Below, piece after piece: positions 9,047 through 18,412 of a DNA stretch of 64,000 nucleotides (position 1 is its first letter; each line of letters starts with the position of its first letter). Both the position numbers and the translations under genes were made by a program. The notes beneath the pieces are model-generated. The model had not been told where the DNA came from and did not search any database. It saw nothing but the letters and a program-made list of their open reading frames with translations. The DNA lies in assembly GCA_023954715.1 (NCBI GenBank), contig JAGSHD010000002.1, positions 186,001 to 250,000 of the forward strand, read 5' to 3'. Source of the stretch: Candidatus Cloacimonadota bacterium (GTDB taxonomy: Bacteria; Muiribacteriota; UBA6191).

Positions 9047-11158
9047 TTAGATTCCACCATTGACATCAATGGTGAACCGCAAACCAAAGCCAGGATTATC
9101 TTTTAAAAACTCTAATAGTAAGTTGGCCGGCACAAAAAAAGCAGCCACATCATCTGATGCTACAATTGTATCACGACACTTTGTACCTTCAAACAGTGCT
9201 GGGCCATCTATAACAAAGTCCCCAATACTATAAGAACGACTTCGCCCCTTTAGGTTTCCCTTACTAATCAAATAAGCACCTTTTAATGGAGCTCCGCTTT
9301 CAATTACCTTATCACCGGACTTAAAAGCTACTCTTTCCATGATGGTTTGTAAGTAGGTTTTTTGATTGGCTAACAACTCTTTAAAAAGAGGATTGAGATC
9401 TAATAATTGCCAAGACTCACTCTCACGAATCTCATATAAGTTTGTTAAAGTTTTCGCCAAATCAGAATCTCTAATAAAATACAAAAACTCATATTCACCA
9501 AGACCTAGACAAGTTACATCTGTTTTAGCGATTACATCAGCAGTTCTTGGAATGTTTAAAATGATCGCTGTTTCACCAATATAATCAGATGGCCCATAGC
9601 TTTTTGAAAAGTTTTGACTATGAACTTCTACCACAGCCTCGCCTTGGGCAATAATATAAAAGTCTTTATTATCACTACCTTCTTTTATTATTTTCTCTCC
9701 ACATTTAAACTCAATAACCTCACACATGGATAGAAACTCGGCTGCTTTTTTTATTTTAAAGTCTTTAAAAATATCAACTCTAGCCACTGTCTCTAAATAC
9801 ATGACATTCTTGTCTTTTTCTCTGGGTTTTTCTCGCAAAATAATTGTATTTTCAAGACCAGGTTTTGCTATTTGCAAAGGAGAGGACTCATCTAATTGGG
9901 ACTCAGAAACGTGTAAAAGTCTCATTCTCTTCTTAATTTTTAAAGGAAGTTTTTCAAGAGTTGCCAAAGGAGTATGTAATGGGGGCACACCTGCTTCATG
10001 AAATATAAGCTTGTGATGCCATGGAAAATAATTTAACTCGTTCTTTCTTGCTTCTGAAATAAATCCACCATTAAACAGTTGACTGACAATCTCAGAATCA
10101 TTTAAGTGATCTGAAGTATAGATAAATGACTTCATCGCATGAAAAACTTCAAATCCAATGGTGGGAACAGAATGTAATGAGTAGCGAAACCGAAACTCCA
10201 TTCCATTAATAAATGTTGGTTGCCCCACTTTGACCATTGAAATGTCAAACAACTCTTCAAAGGCTGATCTAGACATATTGGACATGGCACAACCTTTTGC
10301 CACAAAAGCCTCATATACTGTTTCTGTTGTGAATAGCTCAATTCGACGACCTTCGAGTATTTTTTGTAAGGTGCCTGAGTCATGATCTGCATGACAGTGA
10401 GTTAACAATATTGAGTTTAGTAGGGCTGGATTAATCCCCATATACTTTAACCAATGAGTTGTATCTACAGGTGGGTCGACTAATATTCCTCGCTGATTAG
10501 CCCAAATTATAAAACCACATGTTTTACTAGCCTTATCAAAACCATGACCACTACCAATGATTGTTACGCCAAATGTAGGAGGAACAAATGGAACTGTCGG
10601 AATTTCATCTAAGATTTCTTGAGGATCTATTTGAATTTGACTATCTATAATAATTTTTTGCGATGATTCGGTAAATTGGATCTTATCATGGCTCATTTTA
10701 ATAGTAACACCACGAAAATTAATCTCATCTTCAACAAATACAAAATCCAAAAAATCTTGCCATTGCATCAAATCATCACTACCAAATGGTTTACCTCTAA
10801 AAAACCTTGCCTCTCCCAACAAATCCTTAAGATTCACATCATCAAGAGTAGCTAAGTTTTTTGGACCAAAAACTGCTGTTTCAAATATGATCAATATTCG
10901 TTCTTTTTGCTCTGGTGTACAAATTACAGTGGTTTTTTGACTTTTTACAAAAAAGTTAAAATAAGCAGGAAACTCTAACTCTGCTAAACATGTACCAGAG
11001 TGAGCGTCAAATAAGTTGTCTCCTAAAAGAAAAACTTGTGGGACACCACAATCAAGACCCATTGAATCTTTAATAGTTTCTGGTGGACAACCATATTGTA
11101 TTGGACCAATATGAGTATTTACAATTACCCCACCTTTGGATAATTCGATTTTCTCCAT
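9047..11158 (-). CDS. metallo-beta-lactamase-fold hydrolase fused to two cyclic-nucleotide-binding domains
   Basis: 703 residues, ATG at 11158 with AGGA upstream. Residues 1-170 form an N-terminal region of unknown fold (VIVNTHIGPIQYGCPPETI). Residues about 195-420 are a metallo-beta-lactamase fold with H254-C-H256-A-D258-H259-D, the zinc ligands of a phosphodiesterase-like hydrolase, and a downstream TSDH segment. Residues about 465-560 are a cyclic-nucleotide-binding domain whose phosphate-binding cassette reads GETAIILNIPRTADV with the key Arg kept. A second, degenerate CNB domain (about 590-700; GDFVIDGPALFEGTKCRDTIV) lacks the GE...PRxA signature. The likely role is a cytoplasmic cyclic-nucleotide-responsive hydrolase, plausibly a cyclic nucleotide phosphodiesterase controlled by its own substrate. 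The domains are seen; the substrate is inferred. It is transcribed divergently from ftsH. Confidence 0.82.
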   Translation of the reverse strand: MEKIELSKGGVIVNTHIGPIQYGCPPETIKDSMGLDCGVPQVFLLGDNLFDAHSGTCLAELEFPAYFNFFVKSQKTTVICTPEQKERILIIFETAVFGPKNLATLDDVNLKDLLGEARFFRGKPFGSDDLMQWQDFLDFVFVEDEINFRGVTIKMSHDKIQFTESSQKIIIDSQIQIDPQEILDEIPTVPFVPPTFGVTIIGSGHGFDKASKTCGFIIWANQRGILVDPPVDTTHWLKYMGINPALLNSILLTHCHADHDSGTLQKILEGRRIELFTTETVYEAFVAKGCAMSNMSRSAFEELFDISMVKVGQPTFINGMEFRFRYSLHSVPTIGFEVFHAMKSFIYTSDHLNDSEIVSQLFNGGFISEARKNELNYFPWHHKLIFHEAGVPPLHTPLATLEKLPLKIKKRMRLLHVSESQLDESSPLQIAKPGLENTIILREKPREKDKNVMYLETVARVDIFKDFKIKKAAEFLSMCEVIEFKCGEKIIKEGSDNKDFYIIAQGEAVVEVHSQNFSKSYGPSDYIGETAIILNIPRTADVIAKTDVTCLGLGEYEFLYFIRDSDLAKTLTNLYEIRESESWQLLDLNPLFKELLANQKTYLQTIMERVAFKSGDKVIESGAPLKGAYLISKGNLKGRSRSYSIGDFVIDGPALFEGTKCRDTIVASDDVAAFFVPANLLLEFLKDNPGFGLRFTIDVNGGI

Positions 11159-11847
11159 GTTTTCCTACTACTTATCCTCAATATAATGAAAACTCAAAAT
11201 ACTAATCAAGGGACTTTATATCAAAAGTAATCATTTCTTGATGAGCTTTACAGTATACACCTCTATGACTCTGTAGGCGAATCCAGCCTTAAGTTTTCAG
11301 TAATAATCTACTCAAAGAAATCCTAAAAATAGGGCCCCTGTTATTTATTTACATCTAACCATATTATCTAAACTTTTCAAAGGAAAGTTCCTAAGTAAAA
11401 TACTAATAATTAGTAGCTCTTAACAATTTTTGTGCTACAAGTCCATATCTGTTTGAAGTCACCAATCATAATTATTAGATCTATTTAATCAACACCGAAA
11501 GCTATAATCTATTTCCATAAGAATTTATACTAAAGCATGCCCTTTGCTCACTCAACAAACAATGTAGTTTAATAAAATACTCTTAGTTTCGATTATTTGT
11601 TGCTAAAAATACAAAGCTTAAAGGCGAGGAGACTAATTTCTTTTATCTAAAAAAAATAAAACCCTTTCTATTTGAGTATACATCCATTGTTCTATATGCA
11701 TACTTATGATATCTTGCCTTAGAATGTTAGACTAGCGATGCTATCTATATACAGATTATTACTAGCTCTATAGTTCACTATTCAACACAAATCTATACAA
11801 ATAAGTCCTTTCAAGTAGGCCTTTAGAACTATACACTGGAGTTAGTC
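11159..11847. other. 689-bp divergent non-coding region
   Basis: This long AT-rich gap separates the minus-strand MBL-CNB gene from plus-strand ftsH. Apart from a candidate promoter for the minus gene (11180-11209), I see no stable hairpin, tRNA or credible small gene. It probably carries the ftsH promoter and a leader of unknown length. Confidence 0.5.
11180..11209 (-). promoter_or_regulatory. candidate sigma70-type promoter for the MBL-CNB gene
   Basis: On the minus strand TTGATT (11204-11209), an 18-nt spacer and TATATT (11180-11185) lie about 22 nt before the ATG. The match is moderate in AT-rich DNA. Confidence 0.4.
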
Positions 11848-13776
11848 TTGCAACCTAAATTTAAAACTATATCCCTTTATATAATAATGGCAATTATTAT
11901 TCTGACACTTTTTGCTGGAGTTTCTAGTCAAAAAGACACTGAGGTTCGTCCTTATTCTAGCTTTATTAAACTTGTTAAAAGTGAAAAAGTCCTTAGAGTT
12001 ACTGTTCGCAATCTCACTATAAAGTATGAAGACAAAAAAAATGAAGAGTTTGTTACAACTGCTCCTCATTCTATAAATCCACCTTATCTCGATTTATTAA
12101 TAGAAAAAGGCGTTAATGTAGAGTTTCAGGCTCAAGAAGAATGGCCAGAATGGTTTAAAATTATTTTAAACTTGGCTCCTTGGATATTATTCATAGGTCT
12201 ATGGTTTTACTTTATCAATAAAATGCAAGGCGGCTCACCAAGAGGAATGAGCTTTGGCAAGTCTAAAGTAAAAGTCTTTAACGAAAGTAAAGTTAAAACA
12301 ACTTTTGAAGATGTTGCAGGGTGTGATGAAGCAAAAGAAGAACTTTCTGAAGTGATCGAGTTTTTGAAGTACCCTAAGAAGTTTTTAAAAATGGGGGCTC
12401 GTGTTCCTCGTGGTGTTTTAATGATGGGCCCTCCAGGAACTGGTAAGACCTTGCTTGCTCGAGCTGTAGCGGGTGAAGCAAATGTCCCCTTCTTTCATAT
12501 TTCTGGCTCTGATTTTGTAGAAATGTTTGTTGGAGTAGGAGCTAGTCGAGTACGTGACTTGTTTGAACAAGGGCGAAAGTCTTCTCCTTGCTTAATCTTC
12601 ATTGATGAAATTGATGCTGTTGGTAGACAAAGAGGCAATGGCATGAGTGGTGGTAACGACGAAAGAGAACAAACCCTAAATCAACTTTTAGTGGAGATGG
12701 ATGGTTTTGATGGTGATACAGGCATCATGGTGATTGCTGCAACTAATCGTGCAGACATCTTAGATCAAGCTTTATTGAGGCCGGGTCGATTTGATCGTCA
12801 AGTTACTATTGATCTTCCTGATATCAAAGGTAGAGAAGGAATCCTAGGAGTTCATGTCAAAAATGTCCCAATGGATGATTCTATCAACCTAGAGGTTTTA
12901 GCAAAAGCAACTCCGGGTTTTTCTGGTGCCGACTTAGCCAATATGGTTAATGAAGCTGCACTTTTAGCTGCAAGAGTCGAAGATGCAACGATTTGTATGA
13001 GACACCTTGAAGAAGCTAGAGATAAAGTTATGATGGGACCTGAAAGACGCTCTAAGGTTATGCCAGACAAAGAAATTAAAAATACAGCATACCATGAAGC
13101 TGGTCATGCTTTGATTAGCTTGCTAGTTCCAAATAGTATGGAGATTCATAAAGCAACTATCATCCCCCGAGGTAGAGCCCTTGGAATGGTTTCCTATCTT
13201 CCAAAAGAAGAAATGAAAACGAAAGAAGAACTAATCGATGACATCTGTGTTTCCATGGGTGGACGAATTGCAGAAGAAATACAGTTTGGCACTTATACTC
13301 CAGGAGCATCTAGCGATATTCAACATGCTACTAGTGTTGCAAAAGCTATGATTACAAAATGGGGAATGAGTAAAAACCTCGGGACAGTTTTATACACTGA
13401 GAGCAATGAATATTGGGGTAAGTCTTACTCTGAAACTACAGCTAGAGAAATTGATCAAGAAGTCAAAGAAATGATTACTCAACAATTAAAAAGGGCTAAA
13501 GAGTTAATCGAATCTAATATGACTGCTTTTGTTGCTATAGCAGAAGCTTTATTAAAGTACGAAACTCTTACAAAGGATGAGCTGAAGCAACTAGTGGCTG
13601 GTGAAGAGTTGGTGAACGCTACTAAAATAGCTTTAATTAAACCTAAAGTCGATTTATCTAAGCCTGCTGAAGAAAGAGAACCGAAACCCACAGAGGGAGA
13701 AGAGTCTGACTCAGATCAAGAGACACAAATCAAACAAGAGATCTCTGAAGAAAATAAAAAGTCTTCTGAGGATTAA
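11848..13776 (+). CDS. ftsH: ATP-dependent zinc metalloprotease FtsH
   Basis: 642 residues from a TTG at 11848 with GGAG 5-9 nt upstream. FtsH is the membrane-anchored AAA+ protease that extracts and degrades membrane proteins and regulators such as LpxC. Visible order: TM1 (residues 8-25), a periplasmic domain of about 75 residues, TM2 (about 102-122), Walker A GPPGTGKT (194-201), Walker [13 protein letters not shown], the second region of homology ([21 protein letters not shown]), and the zinc site H416-E-A-G-H420. A hydrophilic acidic tail ([16 protein letters not shown]) ends the protein. Length is the same as that of E. coli FtsH (644). It is monocistronic and followed by a strong terminator. 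The lipid A genes 4-6 kb upstream are not in the same transcript. Confidence 0.97.
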   Translation: MQPKFKTISLYIIMAIIILTLFAGVSSQKDTEVRPYSSFIKLVKSEKVLRVTVRNLTIKYEDKKNEEFVTTAPHSINPPYLDLLIEKGVNVEFQAQEEWPEWFKIILNLAPWILFIGLWFYFINKMQGGSPRGMSFGKSKVKVFNESKVKTTFEDVAGCDEAKEELSEVIEFLKYPKKFLKMGARVPRGVLMMGPPGTGKTLLARAVAGEANVPFFHISGSDFVEMFVGVGASRVRDLFEQGRKSSPCLIFIDEIDAVGRQRGNGMSGGNDEREQTLNQLLVEMDGFDGDTGIMVIAATNRADILDQALLRPGRFDRQVTIDLPDIKGREGILGVHVKNVPMDDSINLEVLAKATPGFSGADLANMVNEAALLAARVEDATICMRHLEEARDKVMMGPERRSKVMPDKEIKNTAYHEAGHALISLLVPNSMEIHKATIIPRGRALGMVSYLPKEEMKTKEELIDDICVSMGGRIAEEIQFGTYTPGASSDIQHATSVAKAMITKWGMSKNLGTVLYTESNEYWGKSYSETTAREIDQEVKEMITQQLKRAKELIESNMTAFVAIAEALLKYETLTKDELKQLVAGEELVNATKIALIKPKVDLSKPAEEREPKPTEGEESDSDQETQIKQEISEENKKSSED

Positions 13777-13781
13777 AATTT

Positions 13782-13817
13782 AAAAGCGCTCACTTCAAAA
13801 AAGTAAGCGCTTTTTTT
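13782..13817 (+). terminator. intrinsic terminator after ftsH
   Basis: The stem AAAGCGCTCACTT with AAGTAAGCGCTTT (one mismatch) and a CAAAA loop runs into seven Ts, starting 6 nt after the ftsH stop. Confidence 0.9.
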
Positions 13818-13915
13818 ATACCCTTTTCATCTTATAAAGCATTAATAAAACCTAGTGATACTGTAGCCTTGTACTAAACGATACCGATTATTATCATGAT
13901 ACTTTTTACTTACTT

Positions 13916-14380
13916 TTAATTTGGTACATTTAACACACAAGAAATCTTATTTGCTTTAGTATAGCGTATATTTTTAAAGAATCTCGGAATCTTATCTATA
14001 AAGTCATCATCCATTAAGGGCCCGTATGCTGATGCTGAACCCCCTAAAATCAGCTCCACATTTTTAGACTTTTCATAGGCTTTGATCTTAAGATCTAATT
14101 TTTTTATTTCGCCTAAACAAGTAAGAGGCTTTTCCACTTCTAAAACCTCTAGCTCAAGTTCGAGTTGAGCTATTTTTTCATTCAACTCAAGAATTTTTTG
14201 CAAATAGTTTTCATGTTGACAAACTACTTTTTTACAAGGGCGACCCCTAGGGTAAATTGGCTCGACTGGATTAAATCCTGGAGGCTCTGGATCAATTACA
14301 GGCTTAGGAAAAGGCAAAGACCTGTAAGATTGAGTATAAGATATAGAAATCACTAACAACAATAGCATAATAATTTTCAT
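13916..14380 (-). CDS. small exported protein with a coiled-coil segment
   Basis: 154 residues. The start at ATG 14380 is preferred because AGGGGAG lies 4 nt upstream and a signal peptide follows (MKIIMLLLLVISISYTQS). The frame extends 9 codons further upstream without support. The mature region has a Pro-rich start (LPFPKPVIDPEPPGFNP), a CKKVVCQH pair of cysteines, then a Leu/Glu heptad-like coiled coil (ILELNEKIAQLELELEVLE), and ends with a KISCVLNVPN tail. It is convergent with ftsH and divergent from the 14507 gene. Family not recognised; function unknown. Confidence 0.6.
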   Translation of the reverse strand: MKIIMLLLLVISISYTQSYRSLPFPKPVIDPEPPGFNPVEPIYPRGRPCKKVVCQHENYLQKILELNEKIAQLELELEVLEVEKPLTCLGEIKKLDLKIKAYEKSKNVELILGGSASAYGPLMDDDFIDKIPRFFKNIRYTKANKISCVLNVPN

Positions 14381-14506
14381 GATGCTCCCCTTATGTCTTT
14401 TGAACAAAAGAACTTTTTAATGTACAATTTAAACTAATTTTTGGATTCAAAACTATATTAACAATACCTATACTAATATATCATCACCTTTTTTGGAGAG
14501 TTTCTT

Positions 14507-16267
14507 GTGTTAAGTCTAAATAAAGTAATGCTACTAAAAAACTACTACATCAGTATTGTAATCTTAAATATTATAATCGCTCCGACCTTAAATGCGCAAA
14601 ATAATAACATCGTATATGAGACAGTTCAATCCAAGACACTTACTTCAAAAGGTAGGATTAATGGCTTTCGGTCACAAAACCTTTATGCATTTGCCACGCC
14701 ATATTTAAAAGCCTTTAGTCTAAAAACTAAAGGCTTGGTAGACTTTGAAACGAAGGTACGTGTTAAAAACAGTCAATTTTCACTTCCTTTTCTAGATCAC
14801 AAAAAGCAATATATATACGGCATTTTTCATGATAAAAATAAAAATGGCCTATTAGACCTCTATTCTGAACCCTTTTATTTTGCTCAAAATATTGATGGAC
14901 AACTTGTAGTCAATAAACGTGATAGCCGCACTATCAACATTAAAGTACTAGATGCTGATGACTCTAAAGATATTGGAGTTAGAGTCTTTGACTTTCAAGG
15001 AAAACTTTTGTTTACTCGACAATTTTCTAGTTCAAACATTAAGTTAGAACATTTACCTTCTAAAAGCCATTTTAAGCTTTACAGCACTGTGAGCATGGAC
15101 GATCATGCCATCTCTTTAACAGAAGAGGGAATCCACTACGACATCTCTTCTTATCTACATAACAACTTTGTCGTAAGTTATGGAAGTCCTTGGTCGCCAT
15201 TAGACCTAGAAATTGAGTTTAACAAAGAGAAATACTACTTAACACTGACATCTTTATCAAAAAGTAAAACCATCACCCTTAATGACTTTCACCTGTATGA
15301 TATGCCTCAAGATCAGTACTACATATCAATGAAAAATAAGACAACCAATGAAAATGTTTTAGTTTCCCCTACCTTTCATCATCCTAGTGCCAAAAAATTA
15401 CAGTTTGAGTTTAGCAATAAGTATTTTGTTGAATTTGCCCCAAATGTTATGCAAAAAAAATGTAAAATCTTTCAAAATGACAAAGTTTTATATCAAGGAG
15501 GAAACCCATCTAAACTAGAGCTAATGCAACCCGGTCAATACCTTGTACACATTTATGATAAAGTTAAGCGAGCTATTCGAAAGAAAAATAAATATCTCTT
15601 AAAAAACTTCGAAAGTTACCAATTTTCGTTAAATCAAAACTCCCCTGATACGCAAATTTTCTCACTTCTCCCTAACTATAAAGAAGTCGAACTATCCGTT
15701 CAACTTTTCAACAAAAACACACAAACAAGCAGCGAAGGGCAATTAATAGTATTCCAACGTAAAGAAAACGAAACAATTAGTAATTTGATTCACTTCACCT
15801 CGCTTGCTGAAACCTCTCCTAAAGGAATGTTAAAAGTAGGAGTAAACATCGATCCTGAGCAAATTTTATTTTTGCATTTTGATTTTAATTCTAATTTTAC
15901 AATAGATGATTCAGAAGAAGAGTATGTAAGAGGCTTTCAATGGAAGGATCTAAGTAAAGTTTTGTCATTACCTCAGATAAAAGAAGGCTTCTTAGAGTTA
16001 TCTGCTAACACTACAAAAGCCAATCCCTACTTTGTAAATGTCACAAATACCATTGATGATAGTGTATTAGTTTCAAACTATATCAGTAAAAAAGTTGTCT
16101 CCTATCAAAACCTACCTATAGAGGTTGACTTAAAAATCGATGTAGTTTATGACTTAAATGGTGATGAAGTACCCGGTGAAGGGGATCACAAATTCCCCTC
16201 TGTATACACTAGAATCCGAGCAAACACTCAGATAGAAAAAGTAGTAATGGATCTAAATGAAAAATAA
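14507..16267 (+). CDS. exported beta-rich protein with acidic D-x-N-x-N-G loops
   Basis: 586 residues from a GTG at 14507 preceded by TTGGAGAG (6-nt spacing). The next in-frame ATG is at residue 8. A signal peptide ends near LNAQ. The body is rich in beta strands with three acidic, calcium-loop-like segments: FHDKNKNGLLDLYSEPF (about residue 105), FDFNSNFTIDDSEEE (about 463) and YDLNGDEVPGEGDHKFPS (about 550). The first resembles the D-x-N-x-N-G-x-x-D...EP loop of DUF2141-type exported domains, which suggests several Ig-like modules. Its 3' end overlaps the next lipoprotein gene by 11 nt, so the two are translationally coupled and probably act together in the envelope. No enzyme motif. Function unknown. 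Confidence 0.65.
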   Translation: MLSLNKVMLLKNYYISIVILNIIIAPTLNAQNNNIVYETVQSKTLTSKGRINGFRSQNLYAFATPYLKAFSLKTKGLVDFETKVRVKNSQFSLPFLDHKKQYIYGIFHDKNKNGLLDLYSEPFYFAQNIDGQLVVNKRDSRTINIKVLDADDSKDIGVRVFDFQGKLLFTRQFSSSNIKLEHLPSKSHFKLYSTVSMDDHAISLTEEGIHYDISSYLHNNFVVSYGSPWSPLDLEIEFNKEKYYLTLTSLSKSKTITLNDFHLYDMPQDQYYISMKNKTTNENVLVSPTFHHPSAKKLQFEFSNKYFVEFAPNVMQKKCKIFQNDKVLYQGGNPSKLELMQPGQYLVHIYDKVKRAIRKKNKYLLKNFESYQFSLNQNSPDTQIFSLLPNYKEVELSVQLFNKNTQTSSEGQLIVFQRKENETISNLIHFTSLAETSPKGMLKVGVNIDPEQILFLHFDFNSNFTIDDSEEEYVRGFQWKDLSKVLSLPQIKEGFLELSANTTKANPYFVNVTNTIDDSVLVSNYISKKVVSYQNLPIEVDLKIDVVYDLNGDEVPGEGDHKFPSVYTRIRANTQIEKVVMDLNEK

Positions 16268-16868
16268 TATATTTACAATACTTTTCATCAGTCTTTTATT
16301 AATAGGCTGCACAGAAAAAAAAGATCCAGTAGTCACGGTTGAGCCAAATCCAAAAGCACAAACCTTACAGCCTTCTCCCAAAAGAAACTCACAAATAAAA
16401 ATTATTCAAAAACCTAAATTAACTCCAAAAGTCTATAGTAAACAAAGTCAAATTGATACGGTTAAACAAACTATTGATAAAACAACTCCTAACAAAACCA
16501 AAGTGCTTGAACTACTCACTAAAGTATATTCTATTTTGGATTCAAAAGTTTACAATAACAATTTTGAAAAACTAGTTAAAAATCTATGGCCAAAACTCCA
16601 AAAAATACAACAAAAAAACTTGCTTAGTAAATTTTTACAAACAGAAAGTTTATCAAGAAGTTATATGGGGAGAAAGCCATATTCATTGGTAAATATATTA
16701 ATCAAGCTACAATTAAATCAAGAGTTCACTTTTTATGTTCTTGATGCATTAAAAAATAACCAACAGCCCAGTCTCACAGTAGCTAAAAAGTACTTAAGTT
16801 TAAGGTATAAAAAAAGTCTTGGGAGTAACTATTATGAATGGAAACAGCTGATTATAAAATCTAACTAA
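16257..16868 (+). CDS. small lipoprotein of unknown function
   Basis: 203 residues, starting inside the preceding gene (11-nt overlap). It has a lipoprotein signal MKNNIFTILFISLLLIGC with Cys at residue 18, a Lys/Pro/Gln-rich linker (about 20-60) that could span the periplasm, and a helical C-terminal domain (KVLELLTKVYSILDSK...). Its TAA stop overlaps the stop of the convergent gene by 3 bases (16865-16868 shared), and no terminator is visible there. Not recognised; probably a partner of the upstream exported protein. Confidence 0.62.
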   Translation: MKNNIFTILFISLLLIGCTEKKDPVVTVEPNPKAQTLQPSPKRNSQIKIIQKPKLTPKVYSKQSQIDTVKQTIDKTTPNKTKVLELLTKVYSILDSKVYNNNFEKLVKNLWPKLQKIQQKNLLSKFLQTESLSRSYMGRKPYSLVNILIKLQLNQEFTFYVLDALKNNQQPSLTVAKKYLSLRYKKSLGSNYYEWKQLIIKSN

Positions 16869-18403
16869 TCCCAATCTCTTTCCGATAGAAAGTCATCTCC
16901 AATATCTAAATTGGGGGGACGTAACTTTAACTCTAATGCAATTTCATAAATTCGTTTGGCGAGCTGCTTTCCTTCTTGGGTTTTTCTATATGCATTCAAA
17001 GCACCTTGGGATACCAAATTAGAGTCCTTTGCTAAAGCGGTTTTCTCCCATTTTTTCACGAAACTTGCTAAAACCATTTTTTTTGCTTTATCTGTTTTTT
17101 GAGTGTCATATCTATTGTTGAATCTCTTTAATTCACCATCAAACATAACAGCATTCTCTTGATCTCGCTCCAATATCTTAGCTTGTAAAGCAACATACTC
17201 CGTTTTTAGGACTTTTCCATCTTCACTTGCTAGATACGCCTTTAGTGCTTCTTCTGTTCCCTCTTTTTCAAGTAATAAATCTTCAGCATCATCTAACTCT
17301 CGAAATAACCATCGCTCTTCATAGTCAGACATTTCCATTTTATTTCGACGCTGAAAAGCTTCATGAAAATCTTTTAATACTTGTAAGTTTGCAGTACTCG
17401 CTAAAGGAAGCTCGGAGTCATCCAATGGCCTAAGGTCTAAACCATCTAAAGACCGTCTAAAATCATTTGTTACGCCCTTTAAACTACTAGCCTTTGTACT
17501 AGGAACACGGGTTAATTTATTTGATTTTCTCGGAGCTCTTTTTACTACTTCAACTACTTTTATTGTCAATTTTTTGCTTAACTTGGCTTGTAATGCATCA
17601 CCGCTTAACTGACTTTGTGGTGAAATTAGACGACTCTTTATCTCTTTTAAAAGCTTTTGAGAGTCTTTATACTTACCCTCAATGTATAACAAGTTTGCCA
17701 ACCACAAGCTTTCTTCTTCAGAATTACCATATACAGAAAACTTTTGAATTCTTGATCGTAATGTTTGAATTTTTTCTTGATCATTCGTTGGGTTAAACAT
17801 TAGATAATAATACAAGGCAGAAATTGGCACATCATTGGGGTCTCGTGTTGATCGAGAAAACATATTAGAGTACCGTTGTTTTAATGCTTGCATCCTACTA
17901 TTAGTTTTAGATAGTGAGTTTGGTACTTGTGAAAAATATTGGAGCTGCTCCCAAGCATAGCTATACTTTCTACCTTGATACAGCATATTAGTTAACTTCG
18001 CTCTAATCTTAAGATTACTAGGCTCTAGTTTTAAAAGCTCATAAAACTTTTCAAATGACTTTTTAAAATCTCCAATCTCCATATAATATGAAGCCAATCC
18101 AAAATAATAATCCTTTGAGCTAATCGATTTAATTTTCTTTAGCATCTTATAACAAAGCTTCATTTCAAATTCTATTGCCCCTTTAGCACAAGTAGCACTG
18201 GCATTTGCAAAATTTTTAATCTGATAGTTTGACTTAGATAAAATTGAAACACCCTTTCTATTAGAAAATTTGGAAGGATATTTTTCACCATATAAAGAAA
18301 CTTGTCTATATTGCTTTTTATAAAACAATTTTTCAAAGTCGATCATGTCTAAACCAAAACATACAGGGGTAAATATAAACGTTAAAAAAAGAATCTTTAT
18401 CAT
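16865..18403 (-). CDS. exported protein with TPR-like helical repeats
   Basis: 512 residues; ATG at 18403 with GAGG 6 nt upstream and signal peptide MIKILFLTFIFTPVCFG. Residues about 20-260 look like helical tetratricopeptide-type repeats (YYFGLASYYMEIGDFKKSF, then EKFYELLKLEPSNLKIRAK, and later SLWLANLLYIEGKYKDSQK). The C-terminal half is charged and helical with ELDDAEDLLLEKEG and EGTEEALKAYLASEDGKV. It is the last gene of a three-gene operon (9 nt after the 868-residue gene), whose products are all exported. TPR modules usually scaffold protein complexes, so it may hold the two upstream products together; this is inference. Confidence 0.68.
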   Translation of the reverse strand: MIKILFLTFIFTPVCFGLDMIDFEKLFYKKQYRQVSLYGEKYPSKFSNRKGVSILSKSNYQIKNFANASATCAKGAIEFEMKLCYKMLKKIKSISSKDYYFGLASYYMEIGDFKKSFEKFYELLKLEPSNLKIRAKLTNMLYQGRKYSYAWEQLQYFSQVPNSLSKTNSRMQALKQRYSNMFSRSTRDPNDVPISALYYYLMFNPTNDQEKIQTLRSRIQKFSVYGNSEEESLWLANLLYIEGKYKDSQKLLKEIKSRLISPQSQLSGDALQAKLSKKLTIKVVEVVKRAPRKSNKLTRVPSTKASSLKGVTNDFRRSLDGLDLRPLDDSELPLASTANLQVLKDFHEAFQRRNKMEMSDYEERWLFRELDDAEDLLLEKEGTEEALKAYLASEDGKVLKTEYVALQAKILERDQENAVMFDGELKRFNNRYDTQKTDKAKKMVLASFVKKWEKTALAKDSNLVSQGALNAYRKTQEGKQLAKRIYEIALELKLRPPNLDIGDDFLSERDWD

Positions 18404-18412
18404 TTCATTCCT

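Noticed and set aside
10132..10392. Minus-strand open frame inside the MBL-CNB gene
   Set aside because: A different frame of the same strand, lying within the conserved metallo-beta-lactamase domain with no SD.
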